A program made the translations under genes and the position numbers. Positions 43,402 through 51,282 of a DNA stretch of 64,000 bases are shown here, piece after piece. The notes below the pieces were generated by a model. That model made no database searches and had not been told where the DNA came from. It saw only the letters and a list, made by a program, of their open reading frames with translations. The number at the start of each line of letters is the position of its first letter. The first letter of the stretch is position 1. The stretch lies in the NCBI RefSeq assembly GCF_044759095.2, contig NZ_JBIYSM020000016.1:16729-80728 (forward strand). Reading direction: 5' to 3'. This DNA comes from JBIYSM02 sp044759095. Its GTDB lineage: Bacteria > Bacillota > Bacilli > Brevibacillales > Brevibacillaceae.

Positions 43402-43907
43402 TCGTTGTCCCCCTCCTTTTTGGCCATGATGATGGCGCCTACCAGGGCTACCAGCAGCAGTACGGATACCAGCTCAAACGGAATCACAAAGTGGGTAAAC
43501 ACTTCCAAGCCGATCTGCTTTACATTGCTTACACCGGCTTCTGCGGACTCCGTTACGCCCGGCCACGCCGTGTTTTGAATTCCCCAAAAGATAACGAGGA
43601 ACAAGGCCGCAACAAATATCAGACTAAAAGTGTTCTTCCAGGAGCGTCCCGTCCCTTCGTCGGAAGCATCGTGCTTGGTCAGCATGATCCCGAACAGCAT
43701 CAGAATCGAGATGGCGCCGGAATAGACCAGCACTTGCGAAACAGCGACAAATTCGGCTTCAAGCAGCACGAACAGGCCTGCAATGCTGAGGAAGGTGATC
43801 CCCAACGATATCACCATGTGAACGACGCGGGTAAAGCTGATCATGAACACCGCGCCCCCGATGGTCAGAAGAGAAAGAATAAAGAAGGCTACAAATGAGC
43901 CGCTCAT
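43398..43907 (-). CDS. nuoJ: NADH-quinone oxidoreductase subunit J
   Basis: 169-residue membrane subunit starting at the ATG at 43907, which has AGGAG upstream and lies just after the nuoI stop. It has five helices; 'HMVISLGITFLSIAGLFVLL' and 'AVSQVLVYSGAISILMLFGI' are the family markers, including the pi-bulge helix. A longer upstream frame is only the antisense of nuoI and has no ribosome site. Confidence 0.93.
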   Translation of the reverse strand: MSGSFVAFFILSLLTIGGAVFMISFTRVVHMVISLGITFLSIAGLFVLLEAEFVAVSQVLVYSGAISILMLFGIMLTKHDASDEGTGRSWKNTFSLIFVAALFLVIFWGIQNTAWPGVTESAEAGVSNVKQIGLEVFTHFVIPFELVSVLLLVALVGAIIMAKKEGDNE

Positions 43908-43909
43908 CG

Positions 43910-44323
43910 TTAATTCTCCTCCCTGACGTTGGTGTTGTTGTCGTCGAGCCACTTGAGATCTTTGTACAATTCGTCGCGGCTGTAGGTAGCCAGTTCGAAG
44001 TTGTTGGTCATCACGATCGCTTCCGTCGGACAAACCTCCGTACAGAGATCGCACAGGATGCAAATCTCGAAGTTGATATCGTAGGTGTCAATGATTTTTC
44101 CTTTTTTCTCCGGATCGGGATGCGGTTTTCCCGTCAGTTGAATGCACTCAGTAGGACATACCCGCGCGCACTGGTTGCAGACGATGCATTTCTCCGGAGA
44201 GAAGTGCTGAATTCCGCGAAAGCGCGGCGGCATGGGAAACGGTACGTCGGGATAGAAATGGGTTACTTTCTTCTCGGAAAGTTGCTTGAACGTATACCCA
44301 AGGCCTTTCGCCAGTCCTAGCAT
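43910..44323 (-). CDS. nuoI: NADH-quinone oxidoreductase subunit I (two 4Fe-4S clusters)
   Basis: 137-residue ferredoxin-like subunit that carries electrons along the peripheral arm. Both cluster motifs are intact: 'CIVCNQCARVCPTECI' and 'CILCDLCTEVCPTEAI' (C-x2-C-x2-C-x3-CP). 'PRFRGIQHFSPEKCIVC' precedes the first. ATG start behind AAAGGGGTG. Confidence 0.95.
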   Translation of the reverse strand: MLGLAKGLGYTFKQLSEKKVTHFYPDVPFPMPPRFRGIQHFSPEKCIVCNQCARVCPTECIQLTGKPHPDPEKKGKIIDTYDINFEICILCDLCTEVCPTEAIVMTNNFELATYSRDELYKDLKWLDDNNTNVREEN

Positions 44324-44367
44324 GTTGTTTCACCCCTTTTGAAAAAATTGCGTTAGTGGCTTTCGGA

Positions 44368-45375
44368 CTAGAATGAGCCGTTCTGCCAGGATATCACTAC
44401 TGCCGTCAGCAGGATGTTGAGCAGCGCCAAAGGCAGTAGGCCTTTCCACGCAAAGGACATCAGCTGGTCGACACGCAGACGCGGCATCGTAGCCCGGAGC
44501 CAGAACTGGAAGAAGACGTAGAGAGAAAACTTCAGGATAAACCAGACGATGCCCGGGATAAAGCCGAGAGCCGGGTGAATCGGCAGCCATCCGCCCAGGA
44601 ACAGAATGGTGACGAGTGCGCCCATTCCAAACATGTACACGTATTCCGCCAGCATGAACATGGCAAAACGGAATCCGGAGTATTCCACGTGGTAACCTGC
44701 GACGAGCTCCGATTCCGCTTCAGGAAGGTCGAACGGCGTACGGTTCAGTTCTGCCTGCGCCGCAATGATAAAGACGACAAAAGCCAAAAACTGCGGCACG
44801 ATGTTCCATACGTCCCGCTGCGCCTCGACGATCTCCCGCAGGTTCATGCTGCCTGTCATCAGAACGATCCCGACCACGGACATGACCAGCGGAACCTCGT
44901 AGCTGATCATCTGCGCTGCCGACCGCAGCCCGCCGATCAGCGAGTACTTGTTGTTCGACGCCCATCCTGCTGTGATGACCCCGAGGACGGTGATGCCGGA
45001 GAGGGCGATGTAATAAAGAACACCGATGCCCAAATCGGCAAATTGAATGCTCTCCGTAAACGGCATGACAGCCAATACCGCAAATGCCGGAGCGTACGCC
45101 AAAACAGGGGCCAGCGCGAACAGCGCCTTGTCCGCATTCTTCGGGCGGGTGTCTTCCTTCAGGAGCAGCTTGGCTACGTCCGCCACCGTTTGCAAAAGAC
45201 CCAACGGACCTACCCGGTTCGGACCGATGCGAAGCTGCATCCAACCGATTACTTTGCGTTCAAAGTAAATGGCATACGTGACGAATCCCAGAACGGCGAG
45301 AAGAAGGGCAACAGCCGCCAGGGCAAACATGAGCACATTCCAAACAGAGGGAGCTTGCTGCAACAGATCGCTCAT
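44368..45375 (-). CDS. nuoH: NADH-quinone oxidoreductase subunit H
   Basis: About 335 residues, eight helices, forming the quinone-site chamber with NuoB and NuoD. Family segments: 'ERKVIGWMQLRIGPNRVGPL', 'QMISYEVPLVMSVVGIVLM', 'TPFDLPEAESELVAGYHVEY' and 'WLRATMPRLRVDQLMSFAWK'. The start is the ATG at 45375, which shares its first base with the nuoD stop (TGATG); GGGGAGGTG lies 8 nt upstream. Confidence 0.95.
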   Translation of the reverse strand: MSDLLQQAPSVWNVLMFALAAVALLLAVLGFVTYAIYFERKVIGWMQLRIGPNRVGPLGLLQTVADVAKLLLKEDTRPKNADKALFALAPVLAYAPAFAVLAVMPFTESIQFADLGIGVLYYIALSGITVLGVITAGWASNNKYSLIGGLRSAAQMISYEVPLVMSVVGIVLMTGSMNLREIVEAQRDVWNIVPQFLAFVVFIIAAQAELNRTPFDLPEAESELVAGYHVEYSGFRFAMFMLAEYVYMFGMGALVTILFLGGWLPIHPALGFIPGIVWFILKFSLYVFFQFWLRATMPRLRVDQLMSFAWKGLLPLALLNILLTAVVISWQNGSF

Positions 45376-46523
45376 CAACAATCCACCTCCCCGAGCACAA
45401 TGTCGATGCTGCCGAGAATCGCCACCATGTTGGCGATATTGACGCCTTCCAACAGCTTTGGCAGAATTTGCAGGTTGTTAAACGAAGGACGGCGGAATTT
45501 CAGACGCCACGGCTTATCTTTTCCCTGGCTGGCAATGTAGCAGCCGATTTCACCGCGCGGCGACTCAATCCGCACAAACGCCTCTCCTGCCGGCGGTCGA
45601 ATGACACGCGGCACCTTGCCTACGATTTCTCCGTCGCTCGGGAATTGGTCGAGTGCTTGCTCCAGAATGCGCAGGGATTGCTCAATCTCCGCCATTCTCA
45701 AATGATAGCGGGCCAGACAGTCGCCTTCTGTCGCTGTCGGCACGTCAAACTCGAAACGGTCGTAAATGCAGTAAGGCTCGTCTTTGCGCAGATCCCACTT
45801 TACCCCCGTGGAACGCAGCATGACGCCGGAGAGGGAATAGTCCAAAGCCGTCTTCGCATCAAATTGACCGATCCCTTTGAGTCGGTTGATGAAAATCTCG
45901 TTGCCCGTCACCAGAGCATGATAGTTGTTCAGCTCTTTTTTCATGTACTGGACGAACTCTTTCGCCTTCTCGATCCAGCCCGGAGGCGCATCCCACTTGA
46001 CTCCGCCAATGCGCATGTAGTTGTAGGTCAAACGCGCCCCGCAAAGCTCGTTAAACAAATCAAGGATCGTTTCACGGTCGCGGAAGGCGTACAAAAACGG
46101 ACTCATCGCCCCGATATCAAGCAAATAAGTCCCCCACCATACCATGTGACTGGCGATCCGGTTCAGCTCCATTACAATCAATCGAAGGAATTCCGCCCGT
46201 TCCGGGATCTCAAGGCCCATCATCGTCTCAACGGCGTGACAGATTACATAGTTGTTCGTCATCGCCGAAAGATAATCCATCCGGTCTGTATAGGGAATGA
46301 TCTGAGTATACGTCAGGTTTTCCGCCAGCTTTTCCGTACCGCGATGGAGATAGCCCATCACCGGAATCGCTTCCTTGATGGTCTCTCCGTCGATTTTTAC
46401 GACCAGGCGAAACACACCGTGGGTACTGGGGTGCTGCGGACCGACGTTCAGCAGCATTTCCTCGGTTCGAATACCTGTGTCAGGAGATGTTGCAGAATGG
46501 GTCGATATGATGTCCAGGCTCAT
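45375..46523 (-). CDS. nuoD: NADH-quinone oxidoreductase subunit D
   Basis: 382-residue quinone-binding subunit related to the hydrogenase large subunit. It has 'LNVGPQHPSTHGVFRLVVKI', 'MGYLHRGTEKLAENLTYTQI', 'YTDRMDYLSAMTNNYVICHA' and the C-terminal 'ILGSIDIVLGEVDC' (D-R in the hydrogenase position is lost, as usual in NuoD). ATG start with GGAGG inside the end of nuoC. Separate nuoC and nuoD genes are present, not a fusion. Confidence 0.95.
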   Translation of the reverse strand: MSLDIISTHSATSPDTGIRTEEMLLNVGPQHPSTHGVFRLVVKIDGETIKEAIPVMGYLHRGTEKLAENLTYTQIIPYTDRMDYLSAMTNNYVICHAVETMMGLEIPERAEFLRLIVMELNRIASHMVWWGTYLLDIGAMSPFLYAFRDRETILDLFNELCGARLTYNYMRIGGVKWDAPPGWIEKAKEFVQYMKKELNNYHALVTGNEIFINRLKGIGQFDAKTALDYSLSGVMLRSTGVKWDLRKDEPYCIYDRFEFDVPTATEGDCLARYHLRMAEIEQSLRILEQALDQFPSDGEIVGKVPRVIRPPAGEAFVRIESPRGEIGCYIASQGKDKPWRLKFRRPSFNNLQILPKLLEGVNIANMVAILGSIDIVLGEVDC

Positions 46524-46526
46524 CTC

Positions 46527-47426
46527 CTACACCTCCTCATCGTATTGCACATAATCTTTTCGCAGCGGGTATCCAACCCACTCATCCGGGAGCAAAATTC
46601 GACTTAAATTGGTATGTCCCGGGAAATATATGCCGAAAAGGTCGAAAGTTTCCCGTTCGTTCCAATCTGCTCCCCGCCAAATATCCATAACGGATGCTAC
46701 CGTTGGCTGTTCGCGGTTTGTTTTGACTTTTACCGCTACACTTTGCCGGTTTTTATAGGAATACAGATGGTAGTAAACTTCCATCCGGTCCTCGTAATCG
46801 ACGCCATGGAGGTTCGACAGGTAGTCAAAAGCCAGCTGCTCGTCCTCTTTGAGGTAGCGAGCCACATCATGCCACTTTTCGTTCTTCACGACCAAGGTAG
46901 GGACTTCTTTGGACAGCTCGTTTATATAGGAGGCTTCCAGTGCGTCTGCTCCAAATTTTTCGGTGATACGTCTGAAGTATTTGTCGAGGAACGGCTGGTT
47001 TTTGGAAGGAGCCTTGGGTGCCTCGGCAGCTTCCCCAGCTTCTCCTCCGCCTGCTGCTTTCGCTTTTGCAGCCGCTGCTGCTGCCGCAGCGGCTTTGGCT
47101 TTGGCTGCTGCCGCTGCTTTCGCCTTGGCGTCAGCGTCGTCACCGCCCGACTTGGCCTCGCCTGCCTGTGCCGCTTCGCGAGCCGCTTTTGCCTTCGCAG
47201 CTGCAGCTGCTGCCGCTGCAGCTTTGGCCTTGGCTTTCTCTTCGTCGGTCATGGCTGCAGTGGGTTTTTCCGCTTCTGCCTTCGGTTGCTCCGCGGTCGC
47301 CGTGGGTACCTCCCCACCGTGCTCTTCTTGTTCTTTCAATTTTCGCAAAGCTTCCGCTTTGGCACGGGCCTCGGCGGCTGCTTTTGCTTTTTCCTCCGGA
47401 GTGGGTTTGCGTTTTTCTTCCGTCAT
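46527..47426 (-). CDS. nuoC: NADH-quinone oxidoreductase subunit C with Ala/Lys-rich N-terminal extension
   Basis: The C-terminal 155 residues are ordinary NuoC: 'EVPTLVVKNEKWHDVARYLK', 'FDYLSNLHGVDYEDRMEVYY' and 'DWNERETFDLFGIYFPGHTN' with 'RKDYVQYDEEV'. They are preceded by about 140 residues of low complexity, almost all Ala, Lys, Glu and Gly (EKAKAKAAAAAAAAAKAKA and similar). The extension is in frame from an ATG that overlaps nuoB's stop as ATGA, and it is part of the coding frame. I know long charged N-termini from NuoC of some Paenibacillaceae, but its role is unknown. Confidence 0.92.
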   Translation of the reverse strand: MTEEKRKPTPEEKAKAAAEARAKAEALRKLKEQEEHGGEVPTATAEQPKAEAEKPTAAMTDEEKAKAKAAAAAAAAAKAKAAREAAQAGEAKSGGDDADAKAKAAAAAKAKAAAAAAAAAKAKAAGGGEAGEAAEAPKAPSKNQPFLDKYFRRITEKFGADALEASYINELSKEVPTLVVKNEKWHDVARYLKEDEQLAFDYLSNLHGVDYEDRMEVYYHLYSYKNRQSVAVKVKTNREQPTVASVMDIWRGADWNERETFDLFGIYFPGHTNLSRILLPDEWVGYPLRKDYVQYDEEV

Positions 47427-47941
47427 TGACTGGTCACCCGCTTTCCAGTCTTCGCTTCGTAACGAATCTTTTCTTGCAGTTTGTTGATGCCGTAGATAAG
47501 CGCCGCTGGGTTAGGCGGGCAGCCCGGTATGTATACGTCTACCGGCACGATCTGGTCTACGCCTTTTACCACACTGTAAGACTTGATGTAGGGACCGCCT
47601 GCCGTCGCACAGGAACCCATGGCAATCACCCATTTTGGCTCTGCCATTTGATCGTACAGCCGACGAAGCAGCGGCGCCATTTTCTTGGTAACGGTTCCCG
47701 CCACGATCATCACATCCGATTGACGGGGCGAGGCACGGAAAATGACGCCAAAACGGTCAAGGTCGTAACGTGAGCCGCCCGTTCCCATCATCTCAATGGC
47801 ACAGCACGCCAAACCAAACGTCAGCGGCCAGAGAGAGTTACTGCGCACCCACCCTTTGATCGTTTCCAGCGTCGTAAACATGACATTGCGATTCAGTTCT
47901 TCTTGCAGTTCAGGCGCAATGCTGCTGAGGTCTAGTTCCAT
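47423..47941 (-). CDS. nuoB: NADH-quinone oxidoreductase subunit B (cluster N2)
   Basis: 172-residue subunit holding the terminal 4Fe-4S cluster next to the quinone site. The cluster cysteines are in 'FGLACCAIEMMGTGGSRYDL', 'VIAMGSCATAGGPY' and 'VYIPGCPPNPAALIYGI'. The start is the ATG at 47941, with GAAGGTG upstream, overlapping the end of nuoA by 10 bp; a longer upstream frame lies wholly inside nuoA. Confidence 0.95.
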   Translation of the reverse strand: MELDLSSIAPELQEELNRNVMFTTLETIKGWVRSNSLWPLTFGLACCAIEMMGTGGSRYDLDRFGVIFRASPRQSDVMIVAGTVTKKMAPLLRRLYDQMAEPKWVIAMGSCATAGGPYIKSYSVVKGVDQIVPVDVYIPGCPPNPAALIYGINKLQEKIRYEAKTGKRVTSQ

Positions 47942-48303
47942 TCCAGCACCTTCTTTCTCCAAGCGTAAATCAGGCCTACCACCAAGAGCGTAATAAAAAT
48001 GATCATCTCTACCAGAGCAAACAGGCCCAACTGGTTGTAGGCAACCGCCCATGGATAGAGAAACAGCGTTTCCACATCAAAAATGACAAACATCAGTGCA
48101 AAAATGTAGTACTTTACATTGAAACGAACCCAGCTGTCACCGACAGGAATGTTACCGCTTTCATAGGTTGTCGTCTTTTCCGGTGTCGGGTTGTTTGGGC
48201 GAACCAGAGGTCCAATGATGCTAACCGTGGCTACGGGCAACAACACCCCGAGCAGCAAAAAGATGGCAACGATGACGTAATTATTGGTGTACAAGTCGCT
48301 CAT
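47932..48303 (-). CDS. nuoA: NADH-quinone oxidoreductase subunit A
   Basis: 123-residue, three-helix subunit. Family segments are 'KTTTYESGNIPVGDSWVRFN' and 'YIFALMFVIFDVETLFLYPW', with conserved acidic residues in the second helix. It is the first gene of the operon, with ATG behind GGAGGGAAAG and a SigA promoter 48 bp upstream. The operon contains A-B-C-D-H-I-J-K-L-M-N and no nuoE, F or G. Confidence 0.95.
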   Translation of the reverse strand: MSDLYTNNYVIVAIFLLLGVLLPVATVSIIGPLVRPNNPTPEKTTTYESGNIPVGDSWVRFNVKYYIFALMFVIFDVETLFLYPWAVAYNQLGLFALVEMIIFITLLVVGLIYAWRKKVLEWN

Positions 48304-48350
48304 CGTCTTTCCCTCCGTTGACGTGAAAGATAGAAAAAAATACCTACATC

Positions 48351-48379
48351 ATTATAGCAAAACACTATACCGGTGTCTA
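48351..48379 (-). promoter_or_regulatory. SigA promoter of the nuo operon
   Basis: TAGACA (48374-48379) and TATAAT (48351-48356) with 17 bp between them on the minus strand, about 48 bp before the nuoA start. Confidence 0.75.
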
Positions 48380-48404
48380 ACGAAAGACCGACTCTTATTT
48401 CCCG

Positions 48405-48439
48405 ATAAGGAAAAAACTTAGAGAAATCTCCCTAAGTTC
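48405..48439 (-). terminator. Terminator of the unknown gene before nuoA
   Basis: AACTTAGGGAG-ATTT-CTCTAAGTT followed by TTTTTTCC on the minus strand, just past the stop at 48468 and before the nuo promoter. Confidence 0.8.
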
Positions 48440-48467
48440 TTTCTGACGTTCCTATGCTTTTCTAATA

Positions 48468-49208
48468 TTATTGTACTGTTTCGGAGTACTTGTCTCCCAG
48501 GAAGTCTTCGTAAACGCGCTCCCACACGACCGTAAAGTTCATTTTCTCGTCGTCCGGAATTTCCAGCATGTTCTCGATCGGCTCCTGCAGGTACGGAGTC
48601 AGCTTGATCAGGACTTCAGTCAGCATGGCGTCGTTGGTGTTGAGCATTTCCTTCAATTCCGCCTTGGACAGGCTGAAGCTGTTCTCTTCCTTCTCATGCA
48701 GCATCAGAATCAAGCGGCTGAAGATCGGATGAACAAGCGCTTCCAGCTTGATGTGGTTCAATGCGAGCTGTTCCTCTTCTTTCAGGGCAAAAATCTCTTG
48801 AACATCCGGGAAAGGATGGACAGGTACGTCCCACACATCTCCCTTGTCAAGGACCAGGCCCCATTTTACGAACAGTTGAATCGCTTCCTCACGGGAAGTC
48901 GGGTAAGCGAATTGGGAACGCTCCAGGAATTTTTTGTGCTTCTCCAGAAGCTTGACGTAGTTGTTGTAGGATTCCTCCGACTTGAATGCGCTTGCTTCCG
49001 GTTTGGTAAATGCGCCTTCCAATCCTTTTATCGCATCCAGGGCCTTGTTCATTTCTTCCTTTGTATCGTACTTGGAAACAACATAGCACATGGATTGGAA
49101 CAATACGTTCATCTCGTGGGAAAGAACGCTGGACCAGCCGTTGGCTGTAAAGCCGCTGGGAATCACCACATCTTCATTATTCTTGCGTACTTCGCGAATT
49201 GTTTGCAT
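48468..49208 (-). CDS. Unrecognised 246-residue soluble protein
   Basis: I do not recognise a known domain. The start is the ATG at 49208 with AAGGAG about 10 nt upstream; a GTG three codons earlier is too close to the site. The sequence is acidic, helical and soluble, without signal peptide or membrane segment. It opens 'MQTIREVRKNNEDVVIPSGF', has a Trp- and Pro-rich middle 'WGLVLDKGDVWDVPVHPFPD' and ends 'ERVYEDFLGDKYSETVQ'. It stands alone between the atp terminator and the nuo promoter, flanked by terminators on both sides, so it is a single-gene unit. Location between two respiratory operons may be chance. Confidence 0.72.
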   Translation of the reverse strand: MQTIREVRKNNEDVVIPSGFTANGWSSVLSHEMNVLFQSMCYVVSKYDTKEEMNKALDAIKGLEGAFTKPEASAFKSEESYNNYVKLLEKHKKFLERSQFAYPTSREEAIQLFVKWGLVLDKGDVWDVPVHPFPDVQEIFALKEEEQLALNHIKLEALVHPIFSRLILMLHEKEENSFSLSKAELKEMLNTNDAMLTEVLIKLTPYLQEPIENMLEIPDDEKMNFTVVWERVYEDFLGDKYSETVQ

Positions 49209-49314
49209 CTCATGCACTCTCCTTGTCCAAAAACATACCGTTCAACCATGCCAGCAGAGCATTAGGTTTATTATATACTCAAATGGACCTGTATTTCCAA
49301 TCGAATAAGGAAAA

Positions 49315-49342
49315 AACCCCGACGCCATGAAGCGCGGGGATT
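49315..49342. terminator. Terminator of the atp operon
   Basis: CCCCGCGCTTCATGGCGTCG with GGG folds into a stem with a small bulge, followed by TTTTTT on the minus strand; an A/T-run on the other side makes it bidirectional. Confidence 0.78.
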
Positions 49343-49392
49343 TTTTCGGGCCCCGCCCGGCGCAGCGTTAGCTATGGCCGGGTGGGTTTTTA
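49341..49392. repeat. Dispersed GC-rich repeat, copy C (inverted)
   Basis: The reverse complement reads AAAAACCCACCCGGCCATAG then CTAACGCTGCGCCGGGCGGG and GCCCGAAAAAA, matching copy A. It begins at the atpC stop codon and runs into the atp terminator. Confidence 0.78.
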
Positions 49393-49794
49393 CAGCTTAT
49401 TGGTAACTTCGAGACGTGCCAATGCACGTTGCAGTGCCAGTTCAGCACGGCGTACATCCAGATCCGGGTGCTTGTCGATCAGGCGTTTTTCTGCACGGGC
49501 TTTTGCCTCTTGTGCACGAGCTACGTCGATATCCTCAGGCAGCTCGGCCGTCTCGGCCAGGATCGTGACTTTATCGCCGCGTACTTCCATAAAACCGCCG
49601 CTCACTGCGATCTTGGTCTCTTTGTCGCCTTCTTGTTGAATCCGAACAGGCGCTATTTTCAGCGGGGTTACCAGCGGCATGTGGTTCGGCAAAATGCCAA
49701 GGTCCCCTTCAACACCGCGGGCAATGACCATTTTGGCATCGCCGCTGTAGACAACCCGTTCAGGAGTTACGACTTCGACTGTCATCTTACTCAC
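49390..49794 (-). CDS. atpC: ATP synthase epsilon subunit
   Basis: 134-residue subunit of the central stalk. The N-terminal beta sandwich has 'VTPERVVYSGDAKMVIARGV' and 'EGDLGILPNHMPLVTPLKI'; the C-terminal helical hairpin 'AELALQRALARLEVTNKL' is the inhibitory part. GTG start with GGGGAG upstream. It is the last gene of the operon. Confidence 0.95.
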   Translation of the reverse strand: MSKMTVEVVTPERVVYSGDAKMVIARGVEGDLGILPNHMPLVTPLKIAPVRIQQEGDKETKIAVSGGFMEVRGDKVTILAETAELPEDIDVARAQEAKARAEKRLIDKHPDLDVRRAELALQRALARLEVTNKL

Positions 49795-49821
49795 TTACTG
49801 TCTCCCCTTTCCAGGGTTGTC

Positions 49822-51231
49822 TTACGCCATTTGCTTCGCTTTCTCTACCGCTTCTTCGATCGTGCCTACGTAGATGAAAGCTGCCTCAGGCAGATGATCG
49901 TACTTCCCTTCAAGGATTTCCTTGAAGCTGCGCACGGTTTCCTTCAACGGTACGTATTTTCCAGGGTTGCCTGTAAATTGCTCGGCAACGTGGAACGGCT
50001 GAGACAAGAAACGTTGGATGCGGCGAGCACGTGCTACGATTTGCTTGTCTTCATCGCTCAATTCGTCCATACCCAGGATCGCGATGATGTCTTGCAGTTC
50101 CTTGTAACGTTGCAGGATTTTTTGGACGCCGCGTGCTACATCATAGTGCTCTTGTCCAACAATGTCAGGAGACAGGGCACGGGAAGTAGATGCAAGCGGG
50201 TCTACCGCTGGGAAGATACCCAACTCAGCGATGGAACGCTCCAGGTTGGTGGTAGCGTCCAAGTGAGCAAAGGTTGTCGCCGGTGCCGGGTCGGTATAGT
50301 CGTCCGCCGGTACGTAAATCGCTTGGATGGACGTAACGGAACCTTTTTTCGTAGAGGTAATACGCTCTTGCAGCTGACCCATCTCGGTAGCCAGCGTTGG
50401 CTGATAACCTACCGCGGATGGCATACGGCCGAGCAGCGCGGATACCTCGGAACCTGCTTGGGTAAAGCGGAAGATGTTGTCGATGAAGAGAAGAACGTCA
50501 CGGCCTTCTTCATCACGGAAGTACTCCGCCATGGTCAGACCGGTCAGCGCCACGCGAAGACGGGCACCAGGCGGTTCGTTCATTTGACCGAATACCATCG
50601 CAGTTTTCGGAAGAACGCCTGCGTCTTTCATCTCATGGTACAGGTCGTTACCTTCACGGGTACGCTCACCTACACCGGCGAATACGGAGATACCGCCGTG
50701 CTCTTGGGCGATGTTGTTGATCAGCTCCTGGATGGTAACGGTTTTACCTACACCCGCACCACCGAACAGACCGATCTTACCACCTTTGATGTAAGGAGCG
50801 AGCAGGTCGATAACCTTAATACCGGTTTCCAGAATTTCCACTTTCGTCGCTTGTTCCACGAACTCAGGCGCTTTGCGGTGAATCGGGTCGCGGCGCTCAA
50901 CTGTACCCAGTTCTTTCAGGTCGATTGGTTCGCCCAGTACGTTGAATACACGGCCCAGTGTTACGGAACCAACCGGAACGGAAATCGGAGCCCCGGTATC
51001 TACAGCTTCCATGCCGCGGACAAGACCGTCGGTGGAAGACATCGCAACGGTACGTACCAGATTGTCACCCAGGTGAACGGCAACCTCAACCGTCAAGTCG
51101 ATGTCGCGTTCCCCTGCGCTTTGGGCTTTATGTTGAATCTTGATCGCATTGTAAATGGCAGGCAGGTGTCCGCGTTCGAACTCAATGTCGACAACGGGAC
51201 CCATTACCTGAACCACGCGTCCTTTCGCCAT
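49822..51231 (-). CDS. atpD: ATP synthase beta subunit
   Basis: 469-residue catalytic subunit of F1. The Walker A is 'GGAGVGKTVTIQELINNIA', Walker B 'DVLLFIDNIFRFTQAGSEVS', the catalytic Glu lies in 'GVGERTREGND', and the DELSEED motif is present as 'DELSDED'. ATG start with GGAGGGAAG; standard length. Confidence 0.97.
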   Translation of the reverse strand: MAKGRVVQVMGPVVDIEFERGHLPAIYNAIKIQHKAQSAGERDIDLTVEVAVHLGDNLVRTVAMSSTDGLVRGMEAVDTGAPISVPVGSVTLGRVFNVLGEPIDLKELGTVERRDPIHRKAPEFVEQATKVEILETGIKVIDLLAPYIKGGKIGLFGGAGVGKTVTIQELINNIAQEHGGISVFAGVGERTREGNDLYHEMKDAGVLPKTAMVFGQMNEPPGARLRVALTGLTMAEYFRDEEGRDVLLFIDNIFRFTQAGSEVSALLGRMPSAVGYQPTLATEMGQLQERITSTKKGSVTSIQAIYVPADDYTDPAPATTFAHLDATTNLERSIAELGIFPAVDPLASTSRALSPDIVGQEHYDVARGVQKILQRYKELQDIIAILGMDELSDEDKQIVARARRIQRFLSQPFHVAEQFTGNPGKYVPLKETVRSFKEILEGKYDHLPEAAFIYVGTIEEAVEKAKQMA

Positions 51232-51282
51232 CTTATTTCTTCCCTCCTATAAAGCTGATGTGGAGATTGTACTACCTTGTAT

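Noticed and set aside
41726..43429. Plus-strand frame of 567 codons across nuoL-nuoK
   Set aside because: Antisense to certain complex I genes, His/Arg/Gln-rich, no domain.
46963..47487. Ala-rich plus-strand frame opposite the nuoC extension
   Set aside because: A mirror of the Ala/Lys codons of nuoC (GCN/AAR read backwards), with no ribosome site or context.
49429..51252. Plus-strand frame of 607 codons across atpC-atpD
   Set aside because: Antisense to two certain ATP synthase genes, without ribosome site or recognisable domain.
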